From: Variovorax sp. PBL-H6
GTDB lineage: Bacteria; Pseudomonadota; Gammaproteobacteria; Burkholderiales; Burkholderiaceae_C
DNA: 64,000 nt
Reading direction: 5' to 3'
NCBI RefSeq assembly: GCF_901827155.1
Contig: NZ_LR594659.1
Coordinates: 1,488,001 to 1,552,000, forward strand
The notes under the pieces are model-generated. The model was not told the DNA's origin. It ran no database searches and saw nothing but the letters and a program-made list of their open reading frames with translations. The number at the start of each line of letters is the position of its first letter. The first letter of the stretch is position 1. The position numbers and the translations under genes were made by a program. Of the stretch, positions 1-9,722 are shown in pieces.

Positions 1-99
1 AAGTCCTGGAACGCCTCGCATCCCACGCGAGGCTGCGGCATGGATGCACTCAAAAGCACCGGCGGAGGCGGCCTGCTCTACTGCTTTGCCCAGAACTGA
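1..99 (+). CDS. 3' end of an unidentified protein (cut by window start)
   Basis: Frame 1 is open from the first base to a TGA at 97-99 and encodes about 32 residues ending GGGGLLYCFAQN. The fragment has two cysteines and a glycine run, and it resembles the end of an exported protein more than a cytoplasmic enzyme. There is too little sequence to name a family. The next gene starts 43 bases downstream on the same strand. Confidence 0.5.
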   Translation, partial: KSWNASHPTRGCGMDALKSTGGGGLLYCFAQN

Positions 100-142
100 G
101 CGCATAGACTCGGCCCTTGCTTGATGAAAGGGGTCGAGTCGA

Positions 143-652
143 ATGGTGCAGGAACGATTGGGGCGCAGGCGCGCGTTCGCCGCAGTGCTGGCCGCCGCGT
201 GCTGGCTCGCGGGCTGCGACCCGAAGCACATCAGCGAACTGGAGGAGGGCGTTGCGACCGAGGCCGACGTGCGCGCGCGCTTCGGCGAGCCCGAGAACGT
301 GTGGGACTCGCCCGCCGGCCGCGTGTTCGAATACAACCGCCAGCCGCAGGGCCAGAAGAACTACATGATCACCATCGGTCCCGACGGCAGGATGGCCGCG
401 TTGCGCCAGGTGCTCACGCCCGAGAACTTCGCCCGCGTGCAGCCCGGGATGGCGATGGAGGACCTGCGCAAGCTGCTAGGTAAGCCGGCGCGGCGCATGC
501 CTTATCCGCTAAAGAAACAGACCGAGTGGGAGTGGCGCTGGGTGCAGCCGCCGAACTCGCCGATGGTCTTCACCGCCACGCTGAACGATGACCAGCGGGT
601 GGTGAGTGCAGGCTCTTCCCCGGATCGCAGCGCGGAGGCGAACGCCAACTAG
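143..652 (+). CDS. BamE/SmpA-OmlA-like outer-membrane lipoprotein
   Basis: This 169-residue protein has an N-terminal signal peptide ending in a lipobox (LAGC, Cys about 25), so it should be lipidated and exported. After the Cys, residues 28-90 and 95-155 each resemble the small BamE/SmpA fold: a 'EGVATEADVRARFGEP' helix-turn followed by strands, then 'QPGMAMEDLRKLLGKP'. This suggests two tandem BamE-like modules. Known members take part in outer-membrane assembly or envelope integrity, but this is not the canonical BamE of about 115 residues. It converges on the SulP gene, and the two share a hairpin terminator. Confidence 0.75.
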   Translation: MVQERLGRRRAFAAVLAAACWLAGCDPKHISELEEGVATEADVRARFGEPENVWDSPAGRVFEYNRQPQGQKNYMITIGPDGRMAALRQVLTPENFARVQPGMAMEDLRKLLGKPARRMPYPLKKQTEWEWRWVQPPNSPMVFTATLNDDQRVVSAGSSPDRSAEANAN

Positions 653-659
653 GCACGAC

Positions 660-687
660 GGTCGCCGTCCTGGGGCAGACGGCGACC
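660..687. terminator. bidirectional GC-rich hairpin between convergent genes
   Basis: A perfect 10-bp inverted repeat (GGTCGCCGTC / GACGGCGACC) surrounds an 8-base loop in the 36-base gap between two convergent genes. There is no long T run on either side, so termination would rest on the strong stem. Confidence 0.6.
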
Positions 688-688
688 A

Positions 689-2368
689 TCATGTCTGGTG
701 AGCCCCTGCGGGCACGCCGGTCCGCAACTCTTGCGCAAAGCCCGAGCGCTCCATCACCTCGAGCGGCTGCGCCTGCACCGAGTCGATGCGCAGCACGCCG
801 CCGCGCGCCAGCACGGCCCTGTGCACCTGGCGCAGCGCGTCGAGGCCGGTCGTGTCGAGCAGGACCAGGTGCATCGCGTCGAGCACCACCGTCATCTCGC
901 GCGGGGCCCGCTCGATGGCTTGCACGGTCGGGTCCAGCTTGGCGGCGGCCCCGAAGAAAAGCGCGCCGTAGAGCTTGAAGGTCAGCACCGGCGGCTGCAG
1001 CGAAACCATCTCGACGCTGAAAAGCTTGCTCATGCGGCGCACGAACAGCGCACAGGCCAGCACGATGCCCGCCTGCACCGCCACCGTGAGGTCGAACACC
1101 ACGGTGAGGAAGAAGGTGCCCAGCATCAGCACCTTGTAGTCGCGGCTGGCGCGGCGAAGGATGTAGGGCGACAACTCCCGCCATTCCCCCATGTTCCAGC
1201 CCACGAAGAGCAGGATGCCGGCAAGCACCGACAGCGGCACGTGCTGCGCAAGCGGCGCGGCGACCAGGACCACCACCAGCAGCGTGATCGCATGCACGAT
1301 GCCGGCAATGGGTGAGTTCGCCCCCGCGCGCACGCTGGTCACCGTTCGGGCGATGGTGCCGGTGGCCGGCATGCCGCCGAAAAAGGGCGCGACGAAGTTC
1401 GCCACGCCCTGCGCCATCAGCTCCTGGTTCGGGTCATGGCGCGGCAGGCCGCTGACCTGGTCGGCGACGCGCGCGCACAGCAGCGACTCGATCGCGCCGA
1501 GCAGCGCAATGGTGAGGGTGGGCGTCACCAGCTGCTTCACGGTCTCCCACGAAAACTCGGGGAGGGCGAAGCGCGCCATGCCTTCGGGAATGCCACCGAA
1601 GCGCGTGCCGATGGTTTCCACCGGCAGGCCGAAGCCCCAGGACACCAGCGTGAGCGTGGCCAGGGCGACGATCGGCCCCGGCACGCGCGAACCGGCGCGT
1701 ACCACGCGCAGGTCGGCCACGCGGCCCAGCACGAAGTGCACCGCGTAACCGAAGCGCGTCTTGTCGTGCAGCAGCGTGGGCCAAAGGAACAGGCCGGCGA
1801 GGCAGGCGAGGCCGAGGCCGAACGCGTAGGGATTGAAGGTGTCGAGGTGGGTGGCCAGCGTGTGCAGCTGCGAGAACATGTCGGCCGGCATCTTCGGGAT
1901 CGTCAACCCGAGCCAGTCCTTGAGCTGCGAGATCAGGATCAGCACCGCGATGCCGTTGGTGAAGCCGATCACGATCGACACCGGCACGTAGCGCACCAGG
2001 GTGCCGAGCCGGAACAGCCCCATCAGGAACAGCAGCACGCCGGCGCAGGCGGTGGCGATCAGCAGGTTGGCCACGCCGTAGCGCTCGACGATGCCGTAGA
2101 CGATCACGATGAAGGCGCCGGCCGGCCCGCCGATCTGCACCGCGGAGCCGCCCAGGGCCGCAATCAGGAAGCCGGCAATGATCGCGGTCCAGATGCCGGC
2201 CTCGGGCTTGAGCCCGGAGGCGATCGCGAAGGCCATCGCCAGCGGCAGCGCCACGATGCCCACCGTAACGCCGGCGCCGAGGTCCTTCAGAAAACGCTGC
2301 CCGTTGTAGCCTGCCAGGGCGTCGATCAATCGGGGTCTGAAGCGAGCGGTCGGCAGGGGCGAACTCAT
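689..2368 (-). CDS. SulP-family (SLC26) inorganic anion transporter with STAS domain
   Basis: This is a 559-residue inner-membrane protein. The start chosen is the Met of MSSPLPTARF; an upstream in-frame ATG would overlap the neighbouring lipoprotein gene. Residues about 25-420 form a hydrophobic transporter core with typical SulP stretches such as GVTVGIVALPLAMAFAIASG and GMPATGTIARTVTSVRAGA. The C-terminal 110 residues are a STAS domain with the conserved loop LLDTTGLDAL. SulP proteins move sulfate, bicarbonate or dicarboxylates; the substrate cannot be told from this sequence, and no carbonic anhydrase or cys gene is adjacent. Confidence 0.9.
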   Translation of the reverse strand: MSSPLPTARFRPRLIDALAGYNGQRFLKDLGAGVTVGIVALPLAMAFAIASGLKPEAGIWTAIIAGFLIAALGGSAVQIGGPAGAFIVIVYGIVERYGVANLLIATACAGVLLFLMGLFRLGTLVRYVPVSIVIGFTNGIAVLILISQLKDWLGLTIPKMPADMFSQLHTLATHLDTFNPYAFGLGLACLAGLFLWPTLLHDKTRFGYAVHFVLGRVADLRVVRAGSRVPGPIVALATLTLVSWGFGLPVETIGTRFGGIPEGMARFALPEFSWETVKQLVTPTLTIALLGAIESLLCARVADQVSGLPRHDPNQELMAQGVANFVAPFFGGMPATGTIARTVTSVRAGANSPIAGIVHAITLLVVVLVAAPLAQHVPLSVLAGILLFVGWNMGEWRELSPYILRRASRDYKVLMLGTFFLTVVFDLTVAVQAGIVLACALFVRRMSKLFSVEMVSLQPPVLTFKLYGALFFGAAAKLDPTVQAIERAPREMTVVLDAMHLVLLDTTGLDALRQVHRAVLARGGVLRIDSVQAQPLEVMERSGFAQELRTGVPAGAHQT

Positions 2369-2402
2369 GGCGCTATTGTGGCGGCGCCTTCCGGCCGCCA
2401 GG

Positions 2403-2615
2403 TCAGCGCGGTTCGCCGTCGCCGGGCAGCACCGCATCGGCCGCGGCGCCCACCGCCTTGCCCGTGATTCGCGCGGTGCCGATCGCCGCATCGGCCGCCA
2501 GGCCCACGGCGCCGGCGGTCACGCTCACCGCGGTGCTGGCGACCGTCACCACGGCACAGCCGCCCAGCGCGAGGACCAGGGCGAGGACGAGGGCGGTCAG
2601 GGCGGTGCGTTTCAT
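2403..2615 (-). CDS. small envelope lipoprotein (about 70 aa)
   Basis: This 70-residue protein has a basic-hydrophobic signal and a clear lipobox (LALGGC, Cys 20). A small-residue-rich tail follows, made of Ala/Val/Gly with repeats of the type 'TAVSVTAGAVGLAADAA'. Similar tiny lipoproteins are common in Comamonadaceae. The function is unknown. It lies 34 bases upstream of the SulP gene on the same strand and 28 bases downstream of metG's direction of travel, so it may be cotranscribed with either. Confidence 0.75.
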   Translation of the reverse strand: MKRTALTALVLALVLALGGCAVVTVASTAVSVTAGAVGLAADAAIGTARITGKAVGAAADAVLPGDGEPR

Positions 2616-2643
2616 GGGTGAATCCGGTGCAGGTGGCGGCGCG

Positions 2644-4722
2644 TCAGCGTACCCGCATCCCCGGCTGCGCGCCAGGCCAGGGCTCGAGCACGTAGATGCC
2701 GGGCTCGGCCTTCTCGTCGGCGTGGCTGGCGGCCAGCACCATGCCTTCGGAAATACCGAACTTCATCTTGCGTGGCGCCAGGTTGGCGACCAGCACGGTG
2801 AGCTTGCCCACCAGCTGCTCGGGCTGATAAGCGGAGGCGACGCCGGAGAACACGTTTCGCGTGCGGCCTTCGCCGGCGTCGAGCGTCAGGTGCAGCAGCT
2901 TGGTGGAGCCCTCGACCTTCTGGCAGGCCACGATCTTCGCGATGCGCAGGTCGATCTTCGCGAAGTCGTCGATGCCGATCATGGGCGCGATGCCTTCGCC
3001 GCCGGGCAGTGCGGTGGCCGCCGCGGCTTCGGGCACGGGCTCGGGCGGCTCGAACAGCTGGTCGATCTGCTTGGCGTCGACGCGCTGCATCAGGTGCCTG
3101 TACTCGGTGATCGCGTGGCCTTCGCCGAGCAGATGCGCCGCATCGGCGAACACCAGCGGCTCGCTGCGCAGGAAGCCCTCGACCTGCGCCGCGAGTGCTG
3201 GCAGCACCGGCTTCAGGTAGATGGTCATCAAGCGGAAAGCCTCGATGCAGGTGGTGCACACATCGTGCAGGCGCGCTTCCATCCCGCCCTGCTTGGCCAG
3301 CTCCCAGGGCTTGTTCTGATCCACGTACTCGTTGACCTTGTCGGCCAGCGCCATGATCTCGCGCAGCGCGCGCGCGAAGTCGCGTCCGTCGTACAGCGCA
3401 GCGAGCGGCCGGGCGGCTTCCTGCAGCGTCGTCAGGAGCGCTGCGCCATCGGTGCTCACGATGCCCAGCTTGCCCCCGAAACGCTTGGCGATGAAGCCAG
3501 CCGCGCGGCTCGCGATGTTGATGTACTTGCCGATCAGATCGGCGTTCACCCGGGCGATGAAGTCGTCGGGGTTGAAATCGACGTCCTCCACCTTGGCGTT
3601 GAGCTTGGCCGCAATGTAGTAGCGCAGCCACTCCGGGTTCATGCCGATCGAGAGGTACTTGAGCGGATCGATGCCGGTGCCGCGGCTCTTGCTCATCTTC
3701 TCGCCCGAGACGGTGATGAAGCCGTGCACGTTCACCTGGCGCGGCGTCTTGCGGCCGCTGAACTGCAGCATCGCGGGCCAGAACAGCGTGTGGAAGTAGA
3801 CGATGTCCTTGCCGATGAAGTGCACCTGCTCCACCGCGGGGTCGGCCACGAACTCGTCGAAGCTCTGCGGGGTGCGCGAGGGCTCGTGCCAGTGGGCAGC
3901 CGCCTGGCCCTTGTCGAAATGGTTCTTCAGGCTGGCCAGGTAGCCGATGGGCGCGTCCAGCCAGACGTAGAAGTACTTGCCCGGTGCATCCGGGATCTCG
4001 ATGCCGAAATAGGGCGCCTCGCGCGAGATGTCCCAGTCGGCCATGCCGGCCTCGAACCACTCGCCGGCCTTCTTCGCCATCTCGGGCTGCAGCTTGCCGT
4101 CCTGGGTCCAGCTCTTGAGGAAGTCGACCACCTTCGGATCGGAGAGCTTGAAGAAGAAGTGCTCGGAGCTGCGCAGCTCGGGGGCCGCGCCGGTCAGCGT
4201 GGAATAGGGATGGATCAGCTCGGTGGGCGCGTACACGCTGCTGCACACCTCGCAGGAATCACCGTATTGGTCCTTGGCGTGGCACACCGGGCATTCGCCC
4301 TTGATGTAGCGGTCGGGCAGGAACATGCCCTTCACGGGGTCGTAGAACTGCTCGATCGTGCGCGTGGCGATCATCCCGGCTGCCTTGAGCTTCCTGTAGA
4401 TGCCCTGGGCCAGCTCGGTGTTCTCCGGGCTGTCGGTCGAATGCCAGTTGTCGAAGCTGATGTGGAAGCCGTCGAGGTATTCCTTGCGGCCGGCCGCGAT
4501 TTCGCCCACGAATTCCTGCGGCGTCTTGCCGGCTTTTTCGGCCGCGATCATGATCGGCGCGCCGTGCGCGTCGTCGGCGCCCACGAAGTGCACCATGTGC
4601 GCCTGCATGCGCTGGAACCGCACCCAGATGTCGGCCTGGATGTATTCCATGATGTGGCCCACGTGGAACTTGCCGTTGGCATACGGCAGAGCGGTGGTGA
4701 CGAAGAGCTTGCGCTGGGGCAT
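2644..4722 (-). CDS. metG: methionine--tRNA ligase
   Basis: This 692-residue cytoplasmic enzyme charges tRNA-Met. The start is the Met of [10 protein letters not shown]; longer in-frame extensions lack similarity. The class I signature HVGH is at residues 20-23 and KMSKS at 342-346. A zinc knuckle is formed by Cys 144, 147, 157 and 160. The last 100 residues are the appended tRNA-binding OB-fold (Trbp111-like, [15 protein letters not shown]), which is usual for the long dimeric MetG of proteobacteria. It is divergent from yceH, with a 112-base promoter gap. Confidence 0.97.
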   Translation of the reverse strand: MPQRKLFVTTALPYANGKFHVGHIMEYIQADIWVRFQRMQAHMVHFVGADDAHGAPIMIAAEKAGKTPQEFVGEIAAGRKEYLDGFHISFDNWHSTDSPENTELAQGIYRKLKAAGMIATRTIEQFYDPVKGMFLPDRYIKGECPVCHAKDQYGDSCEVCSSVYAPTELIHPYSTLTGAAPELRSSEHFFFKLSDPKVVDFLKSWTQDGKLQPEMAKKAGEWFEAGMADWDISREAPYFGIEIPDAPGKYFYVWLDAPIGYLASLKNHFDKGQAAAHWHEPSRTPQSFDEFVADPAVEQVHFIGKDIVYFHTLFWPAMLQFSGRKTPRQVNVHGFITVSGEKMSKSRGTGIDPLKYLSIGMNPEWLRYYIAAKLNAKVEDVDFNPDDFIARVNADLIGKYINIASRAAGFIAKRFGGKLGIVSTDGAALLTTLQEAARPLAALYDGRDFARALREIMALADKVNEYVDQNKPWELAKQGGMEARLHDVCTTCIEAFRLMTIYLKPVLPALAAQVEGFLRSEPLVFADAAHLLGEGHAITEYRHLMQRVDAKQIDQLFEPPEPVPEAAAATALPGGEGIAPMIGIDDFAKIDLRIAKIVACQKVEGSTKLLHLTLDAGEGRTRNVFSGVASAYQPEQLVGKLTVLVANLAPRKMKFGISEGMVLAASHADEKAEPGIYVLEPWPGAQPGMRVR

Positions 4723-4783
4723 CGAGGGGCGCTTTCTGGGGAAACGGACGGGAGCGGCGGCCGGGGCGGCCGGCGGGAGGGGC

Positions 4784-4811
4784 ATTTTAGGCGGCGCACG
4801 GCGCTTACACT
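4784..4811. promoter_or_regulatory. divergent metG / yceH -10 elements
   Basis: In the gap between metG and yceH the minus strand carries TAAAAT (4789 down to 4784), about 60 bases before the metG start. The plus strand carries TACACT at 4806-4811, about 24 bases before the yceH ATG. Both resemble sigma-70 -10 boxes; -35 boxes are not obvious. Confidence 0.4.
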
Positions 4812-4834
4812 TGGCCCCCTTTCGAGCTGCTGCC

Positions 4835-5509
4835 ATGACCTCTGCCCTGCCGATCCTGTCCGCCGTCGAAATCCGCGTCCTCGGCGTGCTGGCCGAGAAA
4901 CAGCGCACCGTGCCCGACAGCTACCCGCTGACGCTCAACACCCTGGTGGCCGGCTGCAACCAGAAGACCAGTCGCAACCCGCTGATGGAGCTGTCGGAGA
5001 CCCAGGCACAGGCGGCGCTCGACAGCCTGAAGGGCTACAGCCTGGTCATGGAGTCGAGCGGCGGGCGCGTCGCCCGCTACGAGCACAACATCGAGCGCGT
5101 GCTGCGCGTGCCCTCGCAATCCACCATCCTGTTGACGGTGCTGATGCTGCGCGGCCCGCAGACCCCCGGTGAGCTGCGCATTGCCAGCGAGCGCATGCAT
5201 AACTTTGCCGACATCTCCTCGGTCGAGGCCTTCCTGGACGAACTGGCCGAGCGCCCGGCCGGCGCCCTCGTCGTGAAGCTCGGGCGCCTTCCGGGGGCGC
5301 GGGAGAACCGCTGGATGCATCTGCTGGCCGGTCCGCCTTCGGAGCAGGCGCTGGAGACTGCGGGAGCGCCGGCCGGCCGCGGCGATGCGTCGCTCGGCGA
5401 AGTGGCGGCCCTGAAGCTCAACGTCGCCCGGCTCGAGGCAGAGGTCGCGGCCCTCAAGGCGCTGACATCGCGCATCTGTTCGGAATTGGGCATCGCGGAC
5501 CAGGCCTGA
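4835..5509 (+). CDS. yceH: YceH family protein (DUF480)
   Basis: This 224-residue protein has two winged-helix-like modules typical of the YceH family. The opening [20 protein letters not shown] and [18 protein letters not shown] are hallmarks. The C-terminus (residues 185-220) is a short coiled coil ([24 protein letters not shown]). The start was placed at the ATG that gives the conserved N-terminus; a longer frame runs antisense through metG. The molecular role is not established for the family. It converges on the Ehr operon with a 16-base gap. Confidence 0.9.
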   Translation: MTSALPILSAVEIRVLGVLAEKQRTVPDSYPLTLNTLVAGCNQKTSRNPLMELSETQAQAALDSLKGYSLVMESSGGRVARYEHNIERVLRVPSQSTILLTVLMLRGPQTPGELRIASERMHNFADISSVEAFLDELAERPAGALVVKLGRLPGARENRWMHLLAGPPSEQALETAGAPAGRGDASLGEVAALKLNVARLEAEVAALKALTSRICSELGIADQA

Positions 5510-5525
5510 AGCCCGGCGCATGAGG

Positions 5526-6047
5526 CTAGCGCTGAGCCCTGCGCTGCCGAACGGCGCCGAGAATCCCGCGCAGGATGTCGATCGGCGGCGGGGGGCAGCC
5601 GGGTACTGCCACATCGACCGGAATCACATTCGCCACCTTCCCGCAGCTGGCGTAGCTCTCACCGAAGATGCCGCCGGTGCAGCCGCAATCGCCGACCGCG
5701 ACCACCAGCTTCGGCTCCGGCGTGGCATCGTAGGTGCGCCGCAATGCCTCTTCCATGTTCCGCGACACTGGGCCGGTCACCAGCAGCATGTCGGCGTGGC
5801 GAGGACTGGCGACGAATTTGATGCCGAGTCCCTCGATGTTGTAGTAGGGGTTGTTGAGTGCGTGGATTTCGAGTTCACAGCCGTTGCATGAGCCGGCATC
5901 GACCTGGCGGATCGTCAGCGCCTGGCCCAGGATGGCGAGGATGTCGCGCTGGATGCGATCGACAGCGGGGTGTTCGGCGTCATCGAGCCGCGGCACCGGC
6001 TCGGTGCCGATGCCGGTACGGACGATCTGCTTGAGGATGTGCCACAT
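5526..6047 (-). CDS. hyfI: Ehr/hydrogenase-4 small subunit (HyfI/NuoB-like)
   Basis: This 173-residue Fe-S subunit of the NuoB/group 4 hydrogenase small-subunit family is the last gene of the six-subunit operon. The proximal [4Fe-4S] ligands are present: Cys 54 and 57 (AGSCNGCELE), Cys 121 (GDCGCTGG) and Cys 151 (VPGCPPPP); Cys 123 and 135 are extra. It would sit in the peripheral arm, passing electrons between the large-subunit-like protein and the membrane arm. Its start shares one base with the stop of the large-subunit gene (TGATG), indicating translational coupling. Confidence 0.9.
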   Translation of the reverse strand: MWHILKQIVRTGIGTEPVPRLDDAEHPAVDRIQRDILAILGQALTIRQVDAGSCNGCELEIHALNNPYYNIEGLGIKFVASPRHADMLLVTGPVSRNMEEALRRTYDATPEPKLVVAVGDCGCTGGIFGESYASCGKVANVIPVDVAVPGCPPPPIDILRGILGAVRQRRAQR

Positions 6048-7597
6048 CAGAGGTCGTGACCCGAATAGCTCAGGTTGAAGGACTTGTTGATCAGCGGGAA
6101 GTCCGGAACGATGTTGCCGATGATGGCGTGCTCGAGCACCGGCCAGTTCTGCCAGGATGGATCATGGCAATGGCATCGCACGATGCGGCCATCTCCGTCG
6201 ATCTCCAGTGCGACGAGAACCTCGCCCCGCCAGCCTTCGACCCAGCCTGCACCCAGCGATGCCGAGGCCTGCGGCCGGAGCGCGGCGTGAGCGGCGCCGT
6301 CCGGCAAGCCCTGGCAGATGGCGCGGATGAGCCGCAATGACTCGAATGCTTCATCGAAGCGCACCGCCACGCGTGCTGCAACATCGCCATCGCTCTGTGC
6401 CGCGATCGCGGCCTTCAGCTGACCGTAGGGCGGCCAAGGGAAGTCGCGGCGCAGATCGGCCGTCTGCCCGCTGGCACGCCCCGCGAGGCCCGTCAGGCCG
6501 AGCTGTGCGGCCAGCTGAGGCGTTACCCTTCCGGTGCCGGCAAAGCGGTCCTGCAGGCCCGCATGTTCGTCGTAGATGCGACGCAGCACGCGCACCTCTC
6601 GCTCGATCGCGTCGCACTGCGTGCTCAGGCGGGCCCGCATCGTGGGTGTCAGATCGATCGCCACGCCGCCGGGCACGATGGCATCCATCATCAGGCGATG
6701 GCCAAAAATCTCCTTCGACAGGCGCAACCAGTCCTCGCGCAGTCGCGAGAACTGCGCCAGGCCGAAGGCCAGGGCTGCATCGTTGCCCAAAGCGCCGAGA
6801 TCGCCCAGATGATTGGCCACGCGTTCGCGCTCCAGCATCAGCGCACGCAGCCAGGCGGCGCGCTCCGGGATCTCGCCGCCCCAGGCCGACTCGAGTGCCA
6901 TGCTGTAGGCCCAGGCGTAAGCGACCGTCGTGTCGCCCGAGACGCGGCCCGCGAGACGATGGCCCTCGAGCGGCATCAGTTCCGTGAACCGGCGCTCGAT
7001 GCCCTTGTGCGTGTAACCCAGGTGCTGTTCCAGCCTGAGAACTTTCTCGCCGACGACAGAGAAGCGAAAGTGGCCGGGCTCGATGATGCCGGCGTGCACG
7101 GGCCCCACGGCGATCTCGTGGACCCCGTCGCCGTCAACGCGCACGAAGGGGTAGTCGGCGGGAAGTCTGCCAGCGGCAGCTGCTTCGGACCGGTGTTTGC
7201 GCTGCAGCGGCAATGACCCGGGCGCCCACACACCGTGGTCGAGCCAGGCGCGATCGTCGCTGCTGCCCGCGGCACGGATGCCTGACAGATCGGCCATGGC
7301 GCGCTGCATGCGTCCCGCGCAGGGAAATGCGGCTGCCAGATCGGGAAACCCTTGCGCTGCATCGTCCAGCTTCAGTTCGACCCAGATCAGGCCCTCGGAA
7401 ACGGCATAGGCTGCACACGCTGCCATTCCGTCGCCGGATGCGCTGCGGTCGACGCCCCAGACCGAAACCAGCCTTCCGCCCGCGTCCGCGATGCCGCGCG
7501 CCACGGCGCTCCAGGCGTCGCGGCTCACTCGCCCATGCCAGGCGGGCAGCGGCGCCGGCAGGCGTCGCAGATCGGGTCCGAGTTCCGGCCGGGCCAT
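6047..7597 (-). CDS. hyfG: Ehr large-subunit-like protein (HyfG / NuoCD-like) lacking Ni-Fe ligands
   Basis: This 516-residue protein combines a NuoC-like N-terminal domain (about 20-125) with a NuoD/hydrogenase-large-subunit domain (about 165-516; EPGHFRFSVVGEKVLRLE, HLGYTHKGIERRF). A catalytic [NiFe] hydrogenase needs two CxxC motifs. Here the first site reads GRVSGDTTVAY (about 217-227) and the second reads DPSWQNW (479-485), so all four cysteines are missing. It cannot bind Ni-Fe and is not a hydrogenase. Known relatives are Ehr complexes and Rv0087 of Mycobacterium tuberculosis. The start was taken at MARPELGPDL, 5 bases after the HyfF stop. Confidence 0.9.
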   Translation of the reverse strand: MARPELGPDLRRLPAPLPAWHGRVSRDAWSAVARGIADAGGRLVSVWGVDRSASGDGMAACAAYAVSEGLIWVELKLDDAAQGFPDLAAAFPCAGRMQRAMADLSGIRAAGSSDDRAWLDHGVWAPGSLPLQRKHRSEAAAAGRLPADYPFVRVDGDGVHEIAVGPVHAGIIEPGHFRFSVVGEKVLRLEQHLGYTHKGIERRFTELMPLEGHRLAGRVSGDTTVAYAWAYSMALESAWGGEIPERAAWLRALMLERERVANHLGDLGALGNDAALAFGLAQFSRLREDWLRLSKEIFGHRLMMDAIVPGGVAIDLTPTMRARLSTQCDAIEREVRVLRRIYDEHAGLQDRFAGTGRVTPQLAAQLGLTGLAGRASGQTADLRRDFPWPPYGQLKAAIAAQSDGDVAARVAVRFDEAFESLRLIRAICQGLPDGAAHAALRPQASASLGAGWVEGWRGEVLVALEIDGDGRIVRCHCHDPSWQNWPVLEHAIIGNIVPDFPLINKSFNLSYSGHDL

Positions 7598-7602
7598 TTT
7601 GA

Positions 7603-9057
7603 TCACTTCCCCAGCATCGCGGCCGCCTGGACGTACCAGGCATTGAGGTAGGGCGGGATGTAGACGCCGAGCATCAGGCCAAGCGCCAGGTGCGTGAACA
7701 CCGGAATCAGGGCCGGCGGATGCGCCAAGGGCTTCACGTTGGTCTCGCCAAACACCATCGGCTGGACGCGGCTGAAGACGGACGCGAACGCCAAACCCAA
7801 TGCGATCAGCAGCAACGGGGTTGCCCAGGGTTGCTCGCGCATCGCCGTCGTGACGATCAGGAACTCGCTGGCGAAGACGCCGAACGGGGGCATGCCCAGG
7901 ATGGCAAGCGATCCGAGCATCAGACCCCAGGCAACCGTCGGGCTGACCTTGATGAGCCCGCGGATGTTCTCCATGAGCTGGGTGCCGGCCTTCTGCGTGG
8001 CGTGGCCGACGGCAAAGAAGATCGCGGACTTGACCAGCGAATGCACCGTCATGTGCAGCAGCCCGGCATAGTTGGCAATCGGCCCCCCCATGCCGAATGC
8101 GAAGGTCATCATTCCCATGTGCTCGATCGACGAGTAGGCGAACATGCGCTTTACGTCCTTCTGCCGAATCAGGAAGAACACTGCCGCGACGACGGACAGC
8201 AGGCCGAAACCCATCATCAGCCGTCCGGCGAGCGGGTAGTGCAGCGCGCCGTCGGTCAGGACCTTGCAGCGCAGGATCGCGTAGAGCGCGACGTTCAGCA
8301 GCAGGCCCGACAGCACGGCGGATACCGGCGTCGGCCCCTCGGCGTGCGCGTCGGGCAGCCAGTTGTGGACCGGCACCAGGCCGACCTTGGTGCCGTAGCC
8401 GATGAACAGGAACGCAAAGGCCAGCGTGATGATGTTCGGGTCGAGCTGATCCTTCATCGCGTCGAGGTTGGTCCAGAGCAAGGCGCCGCCCTCCGGGCCG
8501 ATCACCTTCTCGGCGGCCATGTACAGCAGCACTGTCCCGAACAACGCCTGGGCGATGCCCACGCCGCACAGGATGAAGTATTTCCATGCGGCCTCCAGGC
8601 TGGCCGCAGTGCGATAGACACTGACCAGCAGCACGGTGGTCAAGGTGGCAGCCTCCATCGCGACCCAGACGATCCCCATGTTGTTGGTCGTCAATGCCAG
8701 CAGCATCGTGAAGCTGAACAGCTGGTACATGCTGTGGTACAGGCGCAGGCGCGGCGGCGTCATCTTGCCGTGGTCGCGCTCGACGCGCATGTAGGGGCGC
8801 GAGAAGATGGACGTGGTCAGGCCGACGAACGCGGTCAGCGTGACGAGAAAGACATTCAGCGGGTCGATGTAGAACTCTCGGTCCCAGGCCAGCATCGGCC
8901 CGCTTTCGACGATCTGCGCCGTGAGCACGCAGGCGGCGACGAACGTGCCCAGGCTGAACGCGACGTTGACGTCTCGTGCGTTGTCGCGCTGGCCGACCAG
9001 CGCCAGCACCAGCCCGCCGGCCAGCGGCGTTGCGAGAAGGAAAGCCAATGCAAGCAA
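7603..9057 (-). CDS. hyfF: Ehr membrane subunit, antiporter-like (HyfF / NuoN-NuoL-like)
   Basis: This 484-residue polytopic membrane protein of the Mrp-antiporter/complex I proton-channel family has about 14 hydrophobic segments. Hallmarks are the TM5 glutamate in VWVAMEAATLTT, the TM7 lysine in GYGTKVGLVPVHNWLPDAH and the EGPTPVSAVLSGLLLNVALY stretch. It is expected to translocate H+ or Na+ in the membrane arm. It begins 1 base after the HyfE stop, inside a tightly packed operon. Confidence 0.93.
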   Translation of the reverse strand: MLALAFLLATPLAGGLVLALVGQRDNARDVNVAFSLGTFVAACVLTAQIVESGPMLAWDREFYIDPLNVFLVTLTAFVGLTTSIFSRPYMRVERDHGKMTPPRLRLYHSMYQLFSFTMLLALTTNNMGIVWVAMEAATLTTVLLVSVYRTAASLEAAWKYFILCGVGIAQALFGTVLLYMAAEKVIGPEGGALLWTNLDAMKDQLDPNIITLAFAFLFIGYGTKVGLVPVHNWLPDAHAEGPTPVSAVLSGLLLNVALYAILRCKVLTDGALHYPLAGRLMMGFGLLSVVAAVFFLIRQKDVKRMFAYSSIEHMGMMTFAFGMGGPIANYAGLLHMTVHSLVKSAIFFAVGHATQKAGTQLMENIRGLIKVSPTVAWGLMLGSLAILGMPPFGVFASEFLIVTTAMREQPWATPLLLIALGLAFASVFSRVQPMVFGETNVKPLAHPPALIPVFTHLALGLMLGVYIPPYLNAWYVQAAAMLGK

Positions 9058-9058
9058 C

Positions 9059-9721
9059 TCAGTCTTCCTTCAGTTTCTCGAGATGGCGGATGTCCAGGCT
9101 GTCGAACTGCTCGCGAATCTGGAACATGAAGACGCCCAGGATCAGCACACCGATCAGAACGTCCAGCGCGATACCGAACTCGACCACCATCGGCATGCCG
9201 TAGGTGGCCGACGTGGCGGCAAAGAACAGGCCGTTCTCCATCGCGAGGAAGCCGATCACCTGCGGAACCGCCTTCGCGCGCGCGATCATCATCAGGAACG
9301 ACAGCAGCACGCAGGCCAGCGCAATGCCCAGCGTGCCGCTGGCCAGCGCCGACGACAGCTGGGAAATGGGTATCGCCAGATTGAACGCGAAGATCACGAC
9401 CCCGATGCCGATCAGCATCGTGGTCGGGATGTTGATCAGCGTTTCGACGTCCCAGCGGATGTCGAGACGATCGATCACCCGGTGCAGCAGGTACGGGATC
9501 AACAGCACCTTGAGGACCACGGTCAGCCCGGCCGACAGGTACAGGTGGTGCTGGTCGGTCGCATAGCCGACCACGGCGGTCGCCAGCGCCAGTGTCGCAC
9601 CCTGCATCGTGAACAGATGGATCAGGGTGAGGATGCGCCGTTGCGAGATCATCGCGAACGCGATCATCAGCAGCACTGCGCCGAGCAGGTTGACGAGTTG
9701 GGTCAGGATGCTGCTGCTCAT
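9059..9721 (-). CDS. hyfE: Ehr membrane subunit HyfE (MrpC/NuoK-like)
   Basis: This 220-residue membrane protein matches hydrogenase-4 component E and is equivalent to mycobacterial HycP. It has about six to seven hydrophobic helices and a charged C-terminus (REQFDSLDIRHLEKLKED). The NuoK-like part carries FLAMENGLFFAATSATYG, with the conserved membrane Glu. It lies between HyfC-like and HyfF-like genes with one-base gaps on both sides. Confidence 0.93.
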   Translation of the reverse strand: MSSSILTQLVNLLGAVLLMIAFAMISQRRILTLIHLFTMQGATLALATAVVGYATDQHHLYLSAGLTVVLKVLLIPYLLHRVIDRLDIRWDVETLINIPTTMLIGIGVVIFAFNLAIPISQLSSALASGTLGIALACVLLSFLMMIARAKAVPQVIGFLAMENGLFFAATSATYGMPMVVEFGIALDVLIGVLILGVFMFQIREQFDSLDIRHLEKLKED

Positions 9722-9722
9722 G

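Noticed and set aside
1436-2467. 343-residue plus-strand frame opposite the SulP gene
   Set aside because: It is an antisense shadow of a GC-rich coding gene. The composition is His/Gln/Arg-heavy with no family resemblance, and the minus-strand SulP protein is clear.
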